Below, piece by piece: positions 43,213-52,295 of a stretch of DNA of 60,077 nucleotides; position 1 is the stretch's first letter, and each line of letters starts with the position of its first letter. Position numbers and translations under genes: made by a program. The stretch covers positions 1 to 60,077 of the forward strand of contig NZ_SSXC01000017.1 in NCBI RefSeq assembly GCF_021699055.1, written 5' to 3'. The DNA comes from Blastococcus sp. MG754426. GTDB taxonomy: Bacteria; Actinomycetota; Actinomycetes; Mycobacteriales; Geodermatophilaceae. Below the pieces are notes generated by a model that worked only from the letters and a program-made list of their open reading frames with translations, was not told where the DNA came from and searched no databases.

Positions 43213-44046
43213 ATGGATGTCCCGGTCGGCACCACCCGCACGGTCGACGTCGGCGATCGTCGGCTGAACGTCTGGGAGGCCGGTGGGACCGGCCCGGTCG
43301 TGCTGCTGGTGCACGGCATCCCGACCAACCACCTGCTCTGGCACGACGTCGTCCCGGCGGTCGCCGGTGACGCGCGGGTGCTGGCCGTCGACATGCTCGG
43401 CTACGGCGACTCCGACGCCCCCGGCGACCACCCGGTCGACCTCGCCGCCCAGGCGGCGCTGCTGCTGCGGCTGCTGGACGGGCTGGAGGTGGACCGGGCG
43501 GTGGTCGTCGGCCACGACCTCGGCGGAGGCGTGGCGCAGATCCTGGCCACCACCAGCACCGGCCGCGTCGCCGGGCTCGGCGTCGTGGACGGGGTCTGCT
43601 ACGACGGCTGGCCGGTGCCCGTGGTGCGGGCGCTCAAGGCCACGTGGCCGGCGCTGCCGCTCCTGCCACCCCCGGTGCTGGCGAACGTCCTGCGGCCGGC
43701 GCTGCGCACCCTGTTCGCCCACCGGGAGCGGGCGGAGCCGTTCCTCGACCGCTTCGTCGAGCCGTGGTCCCGCCCGGGCGGCCCCGGCCGGCTCGCCCGC
43801 CACCTGCGCTCGCTGGACTCGGTGTACACGCAGACCGTCGCGCCGTTCCTGCCCCGGCTGGCGGTGCCGGCCGAGGTGGTGTGGGGTCGGCAGGACCACC
43901 AGATGAAGCCCCGGTACGGGCAGCGGCTGGCCGACGACCTCCCGGGCGCCCGCCTCACCTGGGTCGACGACGCCAGCCACTTCGTGCCCGCGGACCGGCC
44001 CGACGTCGTCGCCGAGGCGGTGCTACGCCTCGTGGAACGGGCCTGA
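43213..44046 (+). CDS. Alpha/beta hydrolase with Asp nucleophile (dehalogenase/epoxide-hydrolase type)
   Basis: The protein is 277 aa. HGIPTNHLLW gives the oxyanion loop, and the nucleophile elbow is VVGHDLGG, with Asp rather than Ser. The C-terminal SHFVPADRP supplies the catalytic His. Asp nucleophiles in this fold occur in haloalkane dehalogenases, fluoroacetate dehalogenases and epoxide hydrolases, so one of these reactions is likely rather than esterase activity. The start ATG 43213 is the first in frame and has GGAGG upstream. Confidence 0.87.
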   Translation: MDVPVGTTRTVDVGDRRLNVWEAGGTGPVVLLVHGIPTNHLLWHDVVPAVAGDARVLAVDMLGYGDSDAPGDHPVDLAAQAALLLRLLDGLEVDRAVVVGHDLGGGVAQILATTSTGRVAGLGVVDGVCYDGWPVPVVRALKATWPALPLLPPPVLANVLRPALRTLFAHRERAEPFLDRFVEPWSRPGGPGRLARHLRSLDSVYTQTVAPFLPRLAVPAEVVWGRQDHQMKPRYGQRLADDLPGARLTWVDDASHFVPADRPDVVAEAVLRLVERA

Positions 44047-44071
44047 CCGAGGTGTCCCCGCCCAACCCCTC

Positions 44072-44077
44072 GGGTAG
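44072..44077 (+). promoter_or_regulatory. GTGT-N16-GGGTAG promoter, 9 nt before ATG 44087
   Basis: GGGTAG 9 nt before the PspC-like gene's ATG, with GTGT at 44052-44055 (16-bp spacer). It is the best match here to GTTT-N15-17-GGGTA promoters of SigB/SigF-type sigma factors. Confidence 0.55.
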
Positions 44078-44086
44078 CGGGCGGGG

Positions 44087-44269
44087 ATGACGACACCGCT
44101 GGTCAGACCACGAGGACGCAAGATGATCGCCGGCGTGTGCGCCGGCCTCGCCCAGCGCTTCGGCGTATCCACGGGCCTGGTGCGGATCGGCTTCGTGCTG
44201 TTCGGGCTCTTCGGCGTGGGCGAGATCGCCTACATCGCGCTCTGGATCATGATCCCGAAGGAGCGCTGA
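44087..44269 (+). CDS. PspC-domain membrane protein
   Basis: The protein is 60 aa. RGRKMIAGVCAGLAQRFG is the PspC signature, followed by one hydrophobic segment (VRIGFVLFGLFGV... IALWIMIP). PspC proteins take part in envelope-stress responses in many bacteria. No ribosome binding site; the GGGTAG element 9 nt upstream implies leaderless transcription by a stress sigma factor. It is a single gene between the hydrolase and the cyclase operon. Confidence 0.9.
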   Translation: MTTPLVRPRGRKMIAGVCAGLAQRFGVSTGLVRIGFVLFGLFGVGEIAYIALWIMIPKER

Positions 44270-44331
44270 GCACCTCCCGCCCGGGGCTGTGATTGGCTGT
44301 CGGCCCACCCGCCGGTCCCCGAGGAAGTGCG

Positions 44332-45108
44332 ATGTCGATCCTCTCCAGCCTCGCCGAGGCGCTGGTCAGCGCGCGCATCGAGGTCGTCGACCTCACCGCG
44401 CCCCTGTCGGCGGAGACGCCGGTCATCCAGCTGCCCGAGCAGTTCGCCCAGACGGCGCGCTTCGAGCTGGAGGAGCTGAGCCGGTACGACGACCGCGGCC
44501 CGGCCTGGTACTGGAACAACTTCCGCACCGGCGAGCACACGGGCACGCACTTCGACGCACCCAACCACTGGGTCACCGGCCGGGACGGCGACGACGTCGC
44601 CTCCGTGCCGCCGGCGCGGCTGATCGCCCCGGCCGTCGTCCTCGACTTCTCCGAGCAGGCCGCCGCCGACCCCGACTTCCTGCTCGAGGTCGAGCACGTG
44701 CGCGCGTGGGAGGCCGAGCACGGGCCGCTGCCCGAGGGTGGCTGGCTGCTGTTCCGCACCGGCTGGGACGCCCGCTCGGCCTCCCAGCAGGAGTTCCTCA
44801 ACGCCGACGAGACCGGCCCGCACACCCCGGGTCTGTCGGCCGAGTGCGCGCGCTGGCTGGCCGAGGAGTCGCCGGTGCTGGGGCTCGGCGTGGAGACGGT
44901 CGGCACCGACGCCGGCGCGGCCCACTCCTTCGACCCGCCGTTCCCCTGCCACGCGGCGCTGATGGGCAGCGGCAAGTACGGGCTGACCCAGCTGCAGAAC
45001 CTCGCCCTCCTGCCGCCCACCGGCGCGCTGCTGGTGGCCGCCCCGCTGCCCATCGTCTCGGGCTCCGGGTCGCCGTCCCGCGTGCTGGCGCTGGTCGAGC
45101 GGGGATGA
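44332..45108 (+). CDS. Cyclase-family (kynurenine-formamidase-like) metal hydrolase
   Basis: The protein is 258 aa. HTGTHFDAPNH is the metal-binding HxGTHxDxPxH signature of the cyclase/KynB family, which hydrolyses amides, lactones or cyclic diketones using zinc or manganese. ATG 44332 follows GAGGAAG. The ThDP-dependent enzyme follows in an ATGA overlap, so the two act in one pathway. Related pairs occur in degradation of cyclic ketones and aromatic acids, but the substrate cannot be read here. Confidence 0.87.
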   Translation: MSILSSLAEALVSARIEVVDLTAPLSAETPVIQLPEQFAQTARFELEELSRYDDRGPAWYWNNFRTGEHTGTHFDAPNHWVTGRDGDDVASVPPARLIAPAVVLDFSEQAAADPDFLLEVEHVRAWEAEHGPLPEGGWLLFRTGWDARSASQQEFLNADETGPHTPGLSAECARWLAEESPVLGLGVETVGTDAGAAHSFDPPFPCHAALMGSGKYGLTQLQNLALLPPTGALLVAAPLPIVSGSGSPSRVLALVERG

Positions 45109-46748
45109 GCGGCGCGACCGGGCGCACCGTCGCGCAGGCGGTCGGGGAGAACCTCGTCGCGCGCGGGGTCGAGGCGGTGTTCGGCGTCGTCGGCTCGGGC
45201 AACTTCGTGGCGACCAACGCGATGGTCGCCGCCGGCGCCCGGTACGTCGCCGCCCGCCACGAGGGCGGGGCGGCCACGATGGCCGACGCGCACACGCGGG
45301 TCACCGGCCGCCCGGCGGTGCTCAGCCTGCACCAGGGCTGCGGGCTGACCAACGCGCTCACCGGCATCACCGAGGCGGCCAAGAGCCGCACCCCGCTGGT
45401 GGTGCTCACGGCGGAGGCGACGTCGCCGCGGTCGAACTTCTTCGTCGACCAGCCGGCGCTGGCCGCGGCGGTCGGCGCGATCTCCCTGCGCGCGACCTCC
45501 GCGGACGACGCGGTGGCGGTGGCCGCGGCCGCCGTCGACACCGCGCGGCTGGAGCGTCGCACGGTCGTGCTCAACCTGCCGCTGGACGTGCAGGCCCTCC
45601 CGGCCGGGGACGCCGTGCCCCCGCCGGTGCCCACGGCCCCGCGGGTCCACCCCGACGAGGCGGCGGTCGCGCGCCTGGCCGGCGCGCTGCGGGGCGCCCG
45701 GCGGCCGGTGTTCGTGGCCGGCCGCGGCGCGCGGGCGGCCCGCGTCGCGCTGGAGGGGCTGGCCGAGCGCTGCGGCGCCCTGCTGGCCACCTCGGCGGTG
45801 GCCAAGGGGCTGTTCCGCGGCAGCGAGTGGGACCTCGACGTCTCCGGCGGGTTCGCCACCCCGCTGGCCGCCGAGCTCGTCTCGGGGGCCGACCTGATCG
45901 TGGGCTGGGGCTGCCAGCTCAACATGTGGACGATGCGCCACGGCCGGCTGATCGCCGCGGACGCCGTCGTGGTGCAGGTCGACGACGAGGAGCCGGCGAT
46001 CGGCGCCCAGCGCGAGGTGGCGTTCGGCGTCGTCGGCGACGTGGGCGCCACCGCCGAGGCGGTCACCGCGGTGCTGGGCGCCGAGGCCGCGGGCGGCTAC
46101 CGCACGCCCGAGGTGCGGGCGGCGATCGCCGCCCGCGGGCGCTGGCGGGACGAGCCGTTCCCCGACGGGGACGGCGACCGGATCGACCCGCGCGCGCTCA
46201 CCGCGGCCCTGGACGACCTGCTGCCCGCCGAGCGCGTGGTCGCCGTCGACTCGGGCAACTTCATGGGCTACCCGAGCATGTTCCTCGACGTCCCCGACGA
46301 GCAGGGGTTCTGCTTCACCCAGGCGTTCCAGTCGGTCGGGCTGGGCCTGGCGACGGCGATCGGTGCGGCGCTGGCCCGCCCCGACCGGCTGCCGGTGGCC
46401 GCGCTCGGCGACGGCGGGGCGCTCATGGGCGCCGCGGAGCTCGAGACGGTGGTCCGGCTCGGCCTGCCGATGGTCGTGGTGGTCTACGACGACGCCGGCT
46501 ACGGCGCCGAGGTGCACCACTTCGGCCCGGACGGCCACCCGCTGGACACCGTCCGGTTCCCCGAGACCGACTTCGCCGCCGTCGCGCGCGGGCACGGGTA
46601 CGACGCGGTCACCGTCCGGGGGCGCGACGACCTCGACGGCGTCGCCGCCTGGCTGGCCGGGCCCCGGACCGCGCCGCTGCTGGTCGACGCCAAGGTCACC
46701 CGCGAGCGGCCGTCCTGGTGGCTCGAGGAGGCGTTCCGCGGCCACTGA
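45105..46748 (+). CDS. ThDP-dependent enzyme, acetolactate-synthase/decarboxylase-like
   Basis: The protein is 547 aa with PYR, central and PP domains. The catalytic Glu of ThDP enzymes is in ARHEGGAATMAD, near residue 51. The PP-domain magnesium motif GDGGALMGAAELETV is followed by DDAGYG in place of the usual N...N(D). FAD-binding signatures of acetolactate synthase are not evident. It probably decarboxylates or ligates a 2-oxo acid, as in benzoylformate decarboxylase, oxalyl-CoA decarboxylase or cyclohexane-1,2-dione hydrolase-like enzymes. Co-translated with the preceding cyclase through ATGA. Confidence 0.85.
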   Translation: MSGATGRTVAQAVGENLVARGVEAVFGVVGSGNFVATNAMVAAGARYVAARHEGGAATMADAHTRVTGRPAVLSLHQGCGLTNALTGITEAAKSRTPLVVLTAEATSPRSNFFVDQPALAAAVGAISLRATSADDAVAVAAAAVDTARLERRTVVLNLPLDVQALPAGDAVPPPVPTAPRVHPDEAAVARLAGALRGARRPVFVAGRGARAARVALEGLAERCGALLATSAVAKGLFRGSEWDLDVSGGFATPLAAELVSGADLIVGWGCQLNMWTMRHGRLIAADAVVVQVDDEEPAIGAQREVAFGVVGDVGATAEAVTAVLGAEAAGGYRTPEVRAAIAARGRWRDEPFPDGDGDRIDPRALTAALDDLLPAERVVAVDSGNFMGYPSMFLDVPDEQGFCFTQAFQSVGLGLATAIGAALARPDRLPVAALGDGGALMGAAELETVVRLGLPMVVVVYDDAGYGAEVHHFGPDGHPLDTVRFPETDFAAVARGHGYDAVTVRGRDDLDGVAAWLAGPRTAPLLVDAKVTRERPSWWLEEAFRGH

Positions 46749-46776
46749 CCGGCCTGCCGGGCGACCGGGAGGGCGG

Positions 46777-47139
46777 CTACCAGGCGGTCGTCGCCTGGAG
46801 CACCGCCTCGGTGAGGGCGCGGGTGCGCAGGCCGGTCACCTGCTGGTACTCGGGGTCGGCGACCATGCGGCTGAACGCCTCGCGCGAGGGGTAGCGGACC
46901 AGCAGCACCGCGTCCCAGTCCTGCCCGGACTCGGCCACCAGCGGGGTGGAGCCGCTGCCGGCGTAGAGCACCTCGCCGCCGTAGCGGGGCAGGAACGTGG
47001 TGGACAGGGCGTCGGCGTACTGCGCGTAGAGCTCCCGACCACCCTCGGCGAACCGGAGCAGGTTGAGCATCACGACGGGGCCGCCGGGGTCCTCCTGGAG
47101 GTAGCGCTTCAGGTCCGCACCGCGTGGATCGATCGCCAT
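46777..47139 (-). CDS. DUF1330 protein
   Basis: The protein is 120 aa, with GGPVVMLNLLRFAEGG, an inner LLVRYPSREAF and YQQVTGLRTRALTEA near the end, which match DUF1330 (ABM-like ferredoxin fold). These are probably monooxygenase-like or ligand-binding dimers of unknown role. ATG 47139 has a -10 box TAGCGT 6 nt upstream and no ribosome binding site, so the transcript is probably leaderless. Convergent with the ThDP gene. Confidence 0.82.
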   Translation of the reverse strand: MAIDPRGADLKRYLQEDPGGPVVMLNLLRFAEGGRELYAQYADALSTTFLPRYGGEVLYAGSGSTPLVAESGQDWDAVLLVRYPSREAFSRMVADPEYQQVTGLRTRALTEAVLQATTAW

Positions 47140-47145
47140 GCCGGC

Positions 47146-47151
47146 ACGCTA
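47146..47151 (-). promoter_or_regulatory. -10 box TAGCGT for the DUF1330 gene, leaderless
   Basis: TAGCGT on the minus strand, 6 nt before ATG 47139. Confidence 0.45.
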
Positions 47152-47212
47152 CCGGTCCCGGTCCTCGGGGCGGGCGGCGTACCTGCAGGTCGGCGCACCG
47201 GTCCGGTCGCGG

Positions 47213-47968
47213 TCAGGGCCAGCCCTGCTCGTGCAACGGGGTGACGGTCACCTCGTTGAGCACCAGCTCACCCGGTGCCTGCACCAGCCACGCCACCAGC
47301 TCCGCGACGCGCTCGGGCGGGAGCGCGTCGCGGGGGTCGGGCGCGTCCCCGACGCCGGCCGGCCGGCGCGCCGAGGGATCCCAGACCCCCCACGACGTCG
47401 CCATCGCACCCGGGTACAGGACGCAGGCGCGGATGCCGTGCGCGCGGCCCTCGGCGGCGAGCGCCTGGGTGAAGCCGGTGAGCGCGAACTTCGACGAGCA
47501 GTAGGCCGCGGCGTCGGCCCAGCCGCGGCGGCCGGCGACCGAGGACACGGTGACGATCGTGCCGCCCCCCGCCCGGCGCATCGCCGGGAACACCGCCCGG
47601 CTCAGCAGGAACGGGGCCCGGAGGTTCACCGCGAGGACCCGGTCCCAGTCCTCCACCGTGGTCGACGCGACCGGCCCGGGCGCATCCGTGGCCGCCGCGT
47701 TGACCAGGACGTCGGCCCGCCCCCAGCGGGTCAGGACCTCCTCGGCGGCGGCCCGGGTCGCCGCCGCGTCGGCGAGGTCGACCGCGCAGGTCAGCGCCGT
47801 ACCACCGGCACGCTCGACCTCCGCGGCGACGGCCCCGAGGTCCTCGGCGCCCCGGGCGAGGAGGGCGACGCGGTGGCCGTCGGCGGCCAGCCGGAGCGCC
47901 ACTGCCCGGCCCAGCCCGCTGCTGGCCCCGGTCACCACGGCCACGCGGTCGGTACCGGTGCCGCTCAT
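47213..47968 (-). CDS. Short-chain dehydrogenase/reductase
   Basis: The protein is 251 aa. TGASSGLGRAVAL is the NAD(P) loop, NAAATDAPG the NNAG-like motif, SSVAGRRG with catalytic Ser, and YCSSK with catalytic Tyr and Lys (YxxxK as YCSSK). Classic SDR oxidoreductase; substrate unknown. ATG 47968 has GGGAGGG upstream. The GGGTAG element 44 nt upstream reads leftward in the divergent promoter shared with the hydrolase at 48084. Confidence 0.9.
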   Translation of the reverse strand: MSGTGTDRVAVVTGASSGLGRAVALRLAADGHRVALLARGAEDLGAVAAEVERAGGTALTCAVDLADAAATRAAAEEVLTRWGRADVLVNAAATDAPGPVASTTVEDWDRVLAVNLRAPFLLSRAVFPAMRRAGGGTIVTVSSVAGRRGWADAAAYCSSKFALTGFTQALAAEGRAHGIRACVLYPGAMATSWGVWDPSARRPAGVGDAPDPRDALPPERVAELVAWLVQAPGELVLNEVTVTPLHEQGWP

Positions 47969-48012
47969 GCGCCCTCCCGTCCGGCCGCGGCCCACCGCGG
48001 CACCAGGGGTCC

Positions 48013-48018
48013 CTACCC
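48013..48018 (-). promoter_or_regulatory. GGGTAG -10 candidate of the SDR gene
   Basis: GGGTAG reads leftward 44 nt before ATG 47968, in a 115-bp divergent gap that also has a rightward copy at 48069. Confidence 0.4.
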
Positions 48019-48068
48019 GCGGTCCGTTCCCGCAGTCCCCGGAGAGCGGGGGTGCGCACCGCCCCGTG

Positions 48069-48074
48069 GGGTAG
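48069..48074 (+). promoter_or_regulatory. GGGTAG element 9 nt before ATG 48084
   Basis: GGGTAG, then 9 nt, then ATG; no ribosome binding site. Leaderless pattern as at 13997 and 44072. Confidence 0.5.
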
Positions 48075-48083
48075 GGGGTGCAG

Positions 48084-48956
48084 ATGCGCACCGATGCAGA
48101 GGCACGGCAGGCGAGCATCCGGCTCCGGGACGGCCGGACGCTCGCCTGGGCCGAGCACGGCGACCCCGACGGGTGGCCGGTGCTGGGGTGCCACGGCTCG
48201 CCGAGCTCCCGGTTGGAGCGGCACGTCGAGGACCCGGCGGACTACCGGCGGTGGGGGGTGCGGTTCATCGTGCCCGACCGCCCCGGCTTCGGGCGCTCGG
48301 ACCCGCACCCCGGCCGCCGGGTCGCGGACTGGCCCGACGACGTCGCCCAGCTGCTGGACCACCTCGGCGTCGAGCGGTGCGCGGCGCTGAGCCTCTCCGG
48401 GGGTGCCGCCTACGCGCTGGCCTGCGCGCACGCCCTCGGCGACCGGGTGACGACCGTGGGCATCCTCGGCGGCGCGCCCCCGCCGGACGTCCCGTGGCCG
48501 TGGCCCCGCTGGATCCCCGGGCAGCTCCGCGCCGCGGTGCACCGCCCGGGCCGGCTGGCGGCGGTGCTGCGGCCGGTGTTCGCGCCGATCGGGCTGCGGC
48601 CGGCGATGATCCCGCGCTACCTGCAGCTGCGCCTCAACGCCGCCGACCGCCGGGTGATCGGGCGCCCCGCCGTCCGGCGGGTCCTGGCCGACACCTTCAC
48701 CGAGGGGCTGCGCAACGGCAGCGGGGTGCTCGCCGAGGACCGCGCCCTGCTGTTCCGGCCGTGGGGCTTCCCGCTGGCGGAGATCGGCCAGCAGGTGCAC
48801 GTCTGGCACGGCACGCAGGACTGGCAGGTGCCCGTCGTGCTCGGGCAGGTGCTGAGCGCGATGCTGCCCCGGTGCTCGGCGCGCTGGCTGCCCGGGGAGG
48901 GGCACTTCCTCGTCTTCGACCACGCCGAGGAGGTGTACGCGGCGCTCCGGCCCTGA
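48084..48956 (+). CDS. Alpha/beta hydrolase (proline-iminopeptidase-like)
   Basis: The protein is 290 aa. GCHGSPSSRLE is the oxyanion loop, ALSLSGGAAYALA the nucleophile elbow with Ser, and EGHFLVFD the catalytic His. FIVPDRPGFGRSD is typical of hydrolases of the proline iminopeptidase/epoxide-hydrolase sequence group. Substrate unknown. GTG 48078 is two codons upstream; ATG 48084 is preferred because GGGTAG lies 9 nt in front of it. Confidence 0.85.
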   Translation: MRTDAEARQASIRLRDGRTLAWAEHGDPDGWPVLGCHGSPSSRLERHVEDPADYRRWGVRFIVPDRPGFGRSDPHPGRRVADWPDDVAQLLDHLGVERCAALSLSGGAAYALACAHALGDRVTTVGILGGAPPPDVPWPWPRWIPGQLRAAVHRPGRLAAVLRPVFAPIGLRPAMIPRYLQLRLNAADRRVIGRPAVRRVLADTFTEGLRNGSGVLAEDRALLFRPWGFPLAEIGQQVHVWHGTQDWQVPVVLGQVLSAMLPRCSARWLPGEGHFLVFDHAEEVYAALRP

Positions 48957-48969
48957 GCCGCGTCAGGCC
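48949..48969. terminator. Small hairpin over two convergent stop codons
   Basis: GGCC-TGA pairs with TCA-GGCC around GCCGCG, with one bulged C. Both stop codons (hydrolase and prfC) lie in the stem, as at 4592. Confidence 0.35.
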
Positions 48970-50582
48970 AGCTGGGCGGCCACCAGCGGTTCCAGCGTGG
49001 CGCGCGGGTGCCGCTGCTGCAGGATGCGCAGGGCCCACTTGTCGGGGAACAGCGCCAGCAGCTCCCCGCTGGGTCGCTGCACCACCTCGACCCCGCCGGA
49101 CGAGGCGATCAGCGGCAGCGACTCCTCGTCGGTGCGCATCGCCAGGCTGTAGGGCAGCCGGTCCAGCGCGACCGGGGCGTTGAACTCGTGCTCCATGCGG
49201 TGGGTGGCCACCTCGAACTGCATGGGGCCCACGACGGCCAGCACGGGGGAGCCGTCGCCGCGGCGCTCGGAGCGGAGCACCTGCACCACGCCCTCGGAGT
49301 CCAGCTGCTCGATCCCCTTGCGGAACTGCTTGTGCTTGGCGGTGTCACGGCTGCGGACGACGGCGAAGTGCTCGGGCGCGAACGTGGTCAGCGGCGGGAA
49401 GGCGACCGGCCGCTCGGTGAACAGCGTGTCGCCGACGCCGAGGGCCGAGGCGTTGACCAGGCCGACGACGTCGCCGGGGTAGGCGACGTCGACGCTCTCC
49501 CGCTCGCGGCCGAACACCTGCTGGGCGTACTTCGTGGCGAACGGGCGGCCGGTGCGGCCGTGGGTGACCACCATGCCCCGCTCGAACACCCCCGAGCAGA
49601 TGCGGATGTAGGCGAGCCGGTCGCGGTGAGCGGCGTCCATCCCCGACTGCACCTTGAACACGAAGGCGCTGAACGGCTGGTCCAGGCCGCGCACCGCGCC
49701 GTCGGCGTCCGGGCGTCCCGTGGGGGCGGGGGCGAGGTCGACCAGCGTGTCCAGCAGCGCCCCGACGCCGAAGTTGGAGACGGCGGAGGCGAACAGCACC
49801 GGCGTGGTGACCCCGCCGAGGAAGGACTCCTGGTCGTGCTCGGCGCCGGTGGCCTCGAGCAGCTCGGCCTCCTCGACCGCCTGTGCCCAGACCTCGCCCT
49901 CCCGGGCGGTGGCCTCGGCCGCCGTCAGCTGTTCCTCCGGGGCGATGGTCGCGCCGCCGGCGGTGCGGGTGAAGCGGCGGAAGGTGCCGTCGCGGCGGTC
50001 CAGGACGCCGCGGAAGTCGCCCGCGATGCCCACCGGCCAGGTCAGCGGGGTGGGGGTCAGGCCGGTGCGCTCGGCGATCTCGTCCATCAGCTCCAGGGCG
50101 TCCTTGCCCGGCCGGTCCCACTTGTTGACCACGGTGACGATCGGGATGCCTCGGTGCTTGCAGACGGCGAACAGCTTCATCGTCTGGGTCTCCAGGCCCT
50201 TCGCGGCGTCGACCAGCATCACGGCGGCGTCGACGGCGGTGAGCACCCGGTAGGTGTCCTCGGAGAAGTCGGCGTGGCCGGGGGTGTCGAGCAGGTTGAC
50301 CACCGCGTCCCGGTACTCGAACTGCAGCGCCGCGGAGGTGATGGAGATGCCGCGGGCGCGCTCCATGTCCATCCAGTCCGACACGGTGCCCCGCCGGCCG
50401 GCCTTGCCGTGCACCGCGCCGGCCTGCCCGATGACGCGGGCGTGCAGGGCCAGGGCCTCGGTGAGTGTGGACTTGCCGGCGTCGGGGTGGCTGATCACGG
50501 CGAAGGTGCGCCGCCGCGCGGCCTCGGCGACCGCTGCCCGGCCGGTGCGGTCGACGTCGGCGGCGGGTGGGGCGGCACTCAC
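48963..50582 (-). CDS. prfC: Peptide chain release factor 3
   Basis: The protein is 539 aa, close to RF3 of Escherichia coli (529 aa). GTPase motifs are SHPDAGKST (G1), RGISIT (G2), DTPGHADFSED (G3) and NKWD (G4); the C-terminal domains show LAVVGPMQFEVATHRME and RPSGELLALF. RF3 uses GTP to release RF1 and RF2 from the ribosome after termination. GTG 50582 has GAGGAG upstream; the ATG at 50651 is less likely since it adds 23 residues of low complexity. Confidence 0.93.
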   Translation of the reverse strand: MSAAPPAADVDRTGRAAVAEAARRRTFAVISHPDAGKSTLTEALALHARVIGQAGAVHGKAGRRGTVSDWMDMERARGISITSAALQFEYRDAVVNLLDTPGHADFSEDTYRVLTAVDAAVMLVDAAKGLETQTMKLFAVCKHRGIPIVTVVNKWDRPGKDALELMDEIAERTGLTPTPLTWPVGIAGDFRGVLDRRDGTFRRFTRTAGGATIAPEEQLTAAEATAREGEVWAQAVEEAELLEATGAEHDQESFLGGVTTPVLFASAVSNFGVGALLDTLVDLAPAPTGRPDADGAVRGLDQPFSAFVFKVQSGMDAAHRDRLAYIRICSGVFERGMVVTHGRTGRPFATKYAQQVFGRERESVDVAYPGDVVGLVNASALGVGDTLFTERPVAFPPLTTFAPEHFAVVRSRDTAKHKQFRKGIEQLDSEGVVQVLRSERRGDGSPVLAVVGPMQFEVATHRMEHEFNAPVALDRLPYSLAMRTDEESLPLIASSGGVEVVQRPSGELLALFPDKWALRILQQRHPRATLEPLVAAQLA

Positions 50583-50713
50583 GGTGGTTCTCCTCGGGGT
50601 CCGTGGGCGCGCAGGTCCTTCAGACGGCGGCCCGGGGGTGCTCCGGGACACCGGGCGGGCGAGCTACCAACGGGCCGGCCGGCGGCGTCCGAGCACGCTC
50701 AACGCTACAGGCG

Positions 50714-52291
50714 TCAGCCGACGTAGCCGCCGCGCATGTCGCCGACGACCAGCGGCCGGTCGAGGGTGGAGGGCTCCAGCCGCTGCCGCGGCCGGTCGCC
50801 CGGGAAGACGCCGGCTGCCGCCAGCACGTCCGGGTCGAGGAACCGGGTGGGCGGGGCCTCCGGGGAGAGGACGAGGTCCGGCGGCCGCTGCCCCTGCTCG
50901 GCCAGGGCGAACCCCCAGTCGCCGAAGCTCGGCACGTGCACGTGGTACGGCGTCGCCGCCAGCCCGGCCGCCTCCAGGGTGGAGACGGTCCGCCAGTACG
51001 CGTCCGGCGTCGAGTACGGGCTGCCGGCCTGCACGGTGACCAGCCCGCCCGGCGCCAGGGCGGCCGAGACCAGGCCGTAGAACTCGGTGGAGTACAGCCG
51101 CCCGAGCACCGGGGTGTCGGGGTCGGGCATGTCCACGACCACGGCGTCGAAGCCGGTCGCGGCCGGGGAGCGCAGCCAGCGGAACGCGTCGTCCACGACC
51201 ACCCGCACGCGCGGGTCGTCGAGCGCGCCGGCGTTGAGCGCGGCCAGCCGGGTGCGGGCCAGGCGGACGACCTCGGGGTCGAGCTCCACCTGGACCACCT
51301 CGCGCACCGAGGGGTGGCGCAGCACCTCCCGCGCGGCGAGCCCGTCACCGCCGCCCAGGACCAGCACCCGGGCGGGGTCGCGGGCCAGCACGGGGTGCAC
51401 CAGCGACTCGGTGTACCGGTGCTCGTCGCGGCTGGAGAACTGCAGGTCGCCGTCCAGGTAGAGCCGGAGGTCGCCGGAGCGCTCGGTCAGCACCACCTCC
51501 TGGTACGCGGAGCGCTCGGCGTGCACGACCGGGTCGGCGTACAGCCGCTGCCGCGCGGTCGTCTCGATGTCCCGGGCCTGCAGGAGGAGCGCGCCGAGCA
51601 GCAGGGCCGCGGCGAGCAGCGCACCGGTGGCCGCGCGCCGCGCCCGGCGCGTCATCTGCCGCCGGAGCAGCAGGCCGCACACCACCGCGGCGGCGAGCAG
51701 GTTGACCAGGCCGGTGATCGCCGCGCCGCGCACCTGGCCGGTCAGCGGCAGCAGCAGGAAGGGCCAGGCCAGCCCGCCGAGCAGCGCACCGGCGTAGTCC
51801 GCGGCGTTGAGGTCGGCGAGCACCGTGCCGCTGCCCTCGGCGTCGATGCCCTCGCGCCCGGTCTGCAGCAGCGTCATCAGCAGCGGCACCTCGGCGCCGA
51901 CCAGGATCCCCAGGACGGCGGTCGCGGCGAGCAGCACGGCGGTGCTCGTGCCGTAGAAGGAGAACGACACGTACAGCGTGACGGCGCTGAGCCCCCCGGC
52001 GACGCCGAGCAGGATCTCGACCGCGACGAAGGTGGTCGCGGCGTGCGGCAGGAACGGCTTGACCAGCAGCGCGCCGGCGCCCAGCGCGGCGACGAAGCCG
52101 GCGACGATGAGCGAGGTCTGGGTGATGCCCCCGCCGACGAGGCTGGCCGACAGGGTCAGCAGCACCAGCTCGTAGACCAGCCCGCAGGCCGCGCAGACGG
52201 CGACGGCGGCCAGCAGCAGCGGCCGCGAGCGCACGGCGCCACCGCCCCGGGTGCGCGCCGGGCCGGCCACCCGCTCCGCCGACGTCGTCAC
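50714..52291 (-). CDS. speE: Membrane-bound polyamine aminopropyltransferase (spermidine synthase-like)
   Basis: The protein is 525 aa. About seven membrane segments fill residues 25-245, then a spermidine synthase domain follows: VLVLGGGDGLAAREVL (SAM-binding), VQVELDPEVV, DMPDPD with catalytic Asp, and GLVTVQAGSP. Membrane-fused spermidine synthase-like proteins are common in actinobacteria; whether they make spermidine is unclear. GTG 52291 lies 4 nt after the DUF350 stop; it is the last gene of the five-gene operon. Confidence 0.87.
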   Translation of the reverse strand: MTTSAERVAGPARTRGGGAVRSRPLLLAAVAVCAACGLVYELVLLTLSASLVGGGITQTSLIVAGFVAALGAGALLVKPFLPHAATTFVAVEILLGVAGGLSAVTLYVSFSFYGTSTAVLLAATAVLGILVGAEVPLLMTLLQTGREGIDAEGSGTVLADLNAADYAGALLGGLAWPFLLLPLTGQVRGAAITGLVNLLAAAVVCGLLLRRQMTRRARRAATGALLAAALLLGALLLQARDIETTARQRLYADPVVHAERSAYQEVVLTERSGDLRLYLDGDLQFSSRDEHRYTESLVHPVLARDPARVLVLGGGDGLAAREVLRHPSVREVVQVELDPEVVRLARTRLAALNAGALDDPRVRVVVDDAFRWLRSPAATGFDAVVVDMPDPDTPVLGRLYSTEFYGLVSAALAPGGLVTVQAGSPYSTPDAYWRTVSTLEAAGLAATPYHVHVPSFGDWGFALAEQGQRPPDLVLSPEAPPTRFLDPDVLAAAGVFPGDRPRQRLEPSTLDRPLVVGDMRGGYVG

Positions 52292-52295
52292 GGCG

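Noticed and set aside
43213-44046. Serine esterase
   Set aside because: The nucleophile elbow reads GHDLGG, so Asp replaces Ser and a dehalogenase or epoxide hydrolase is more likely.
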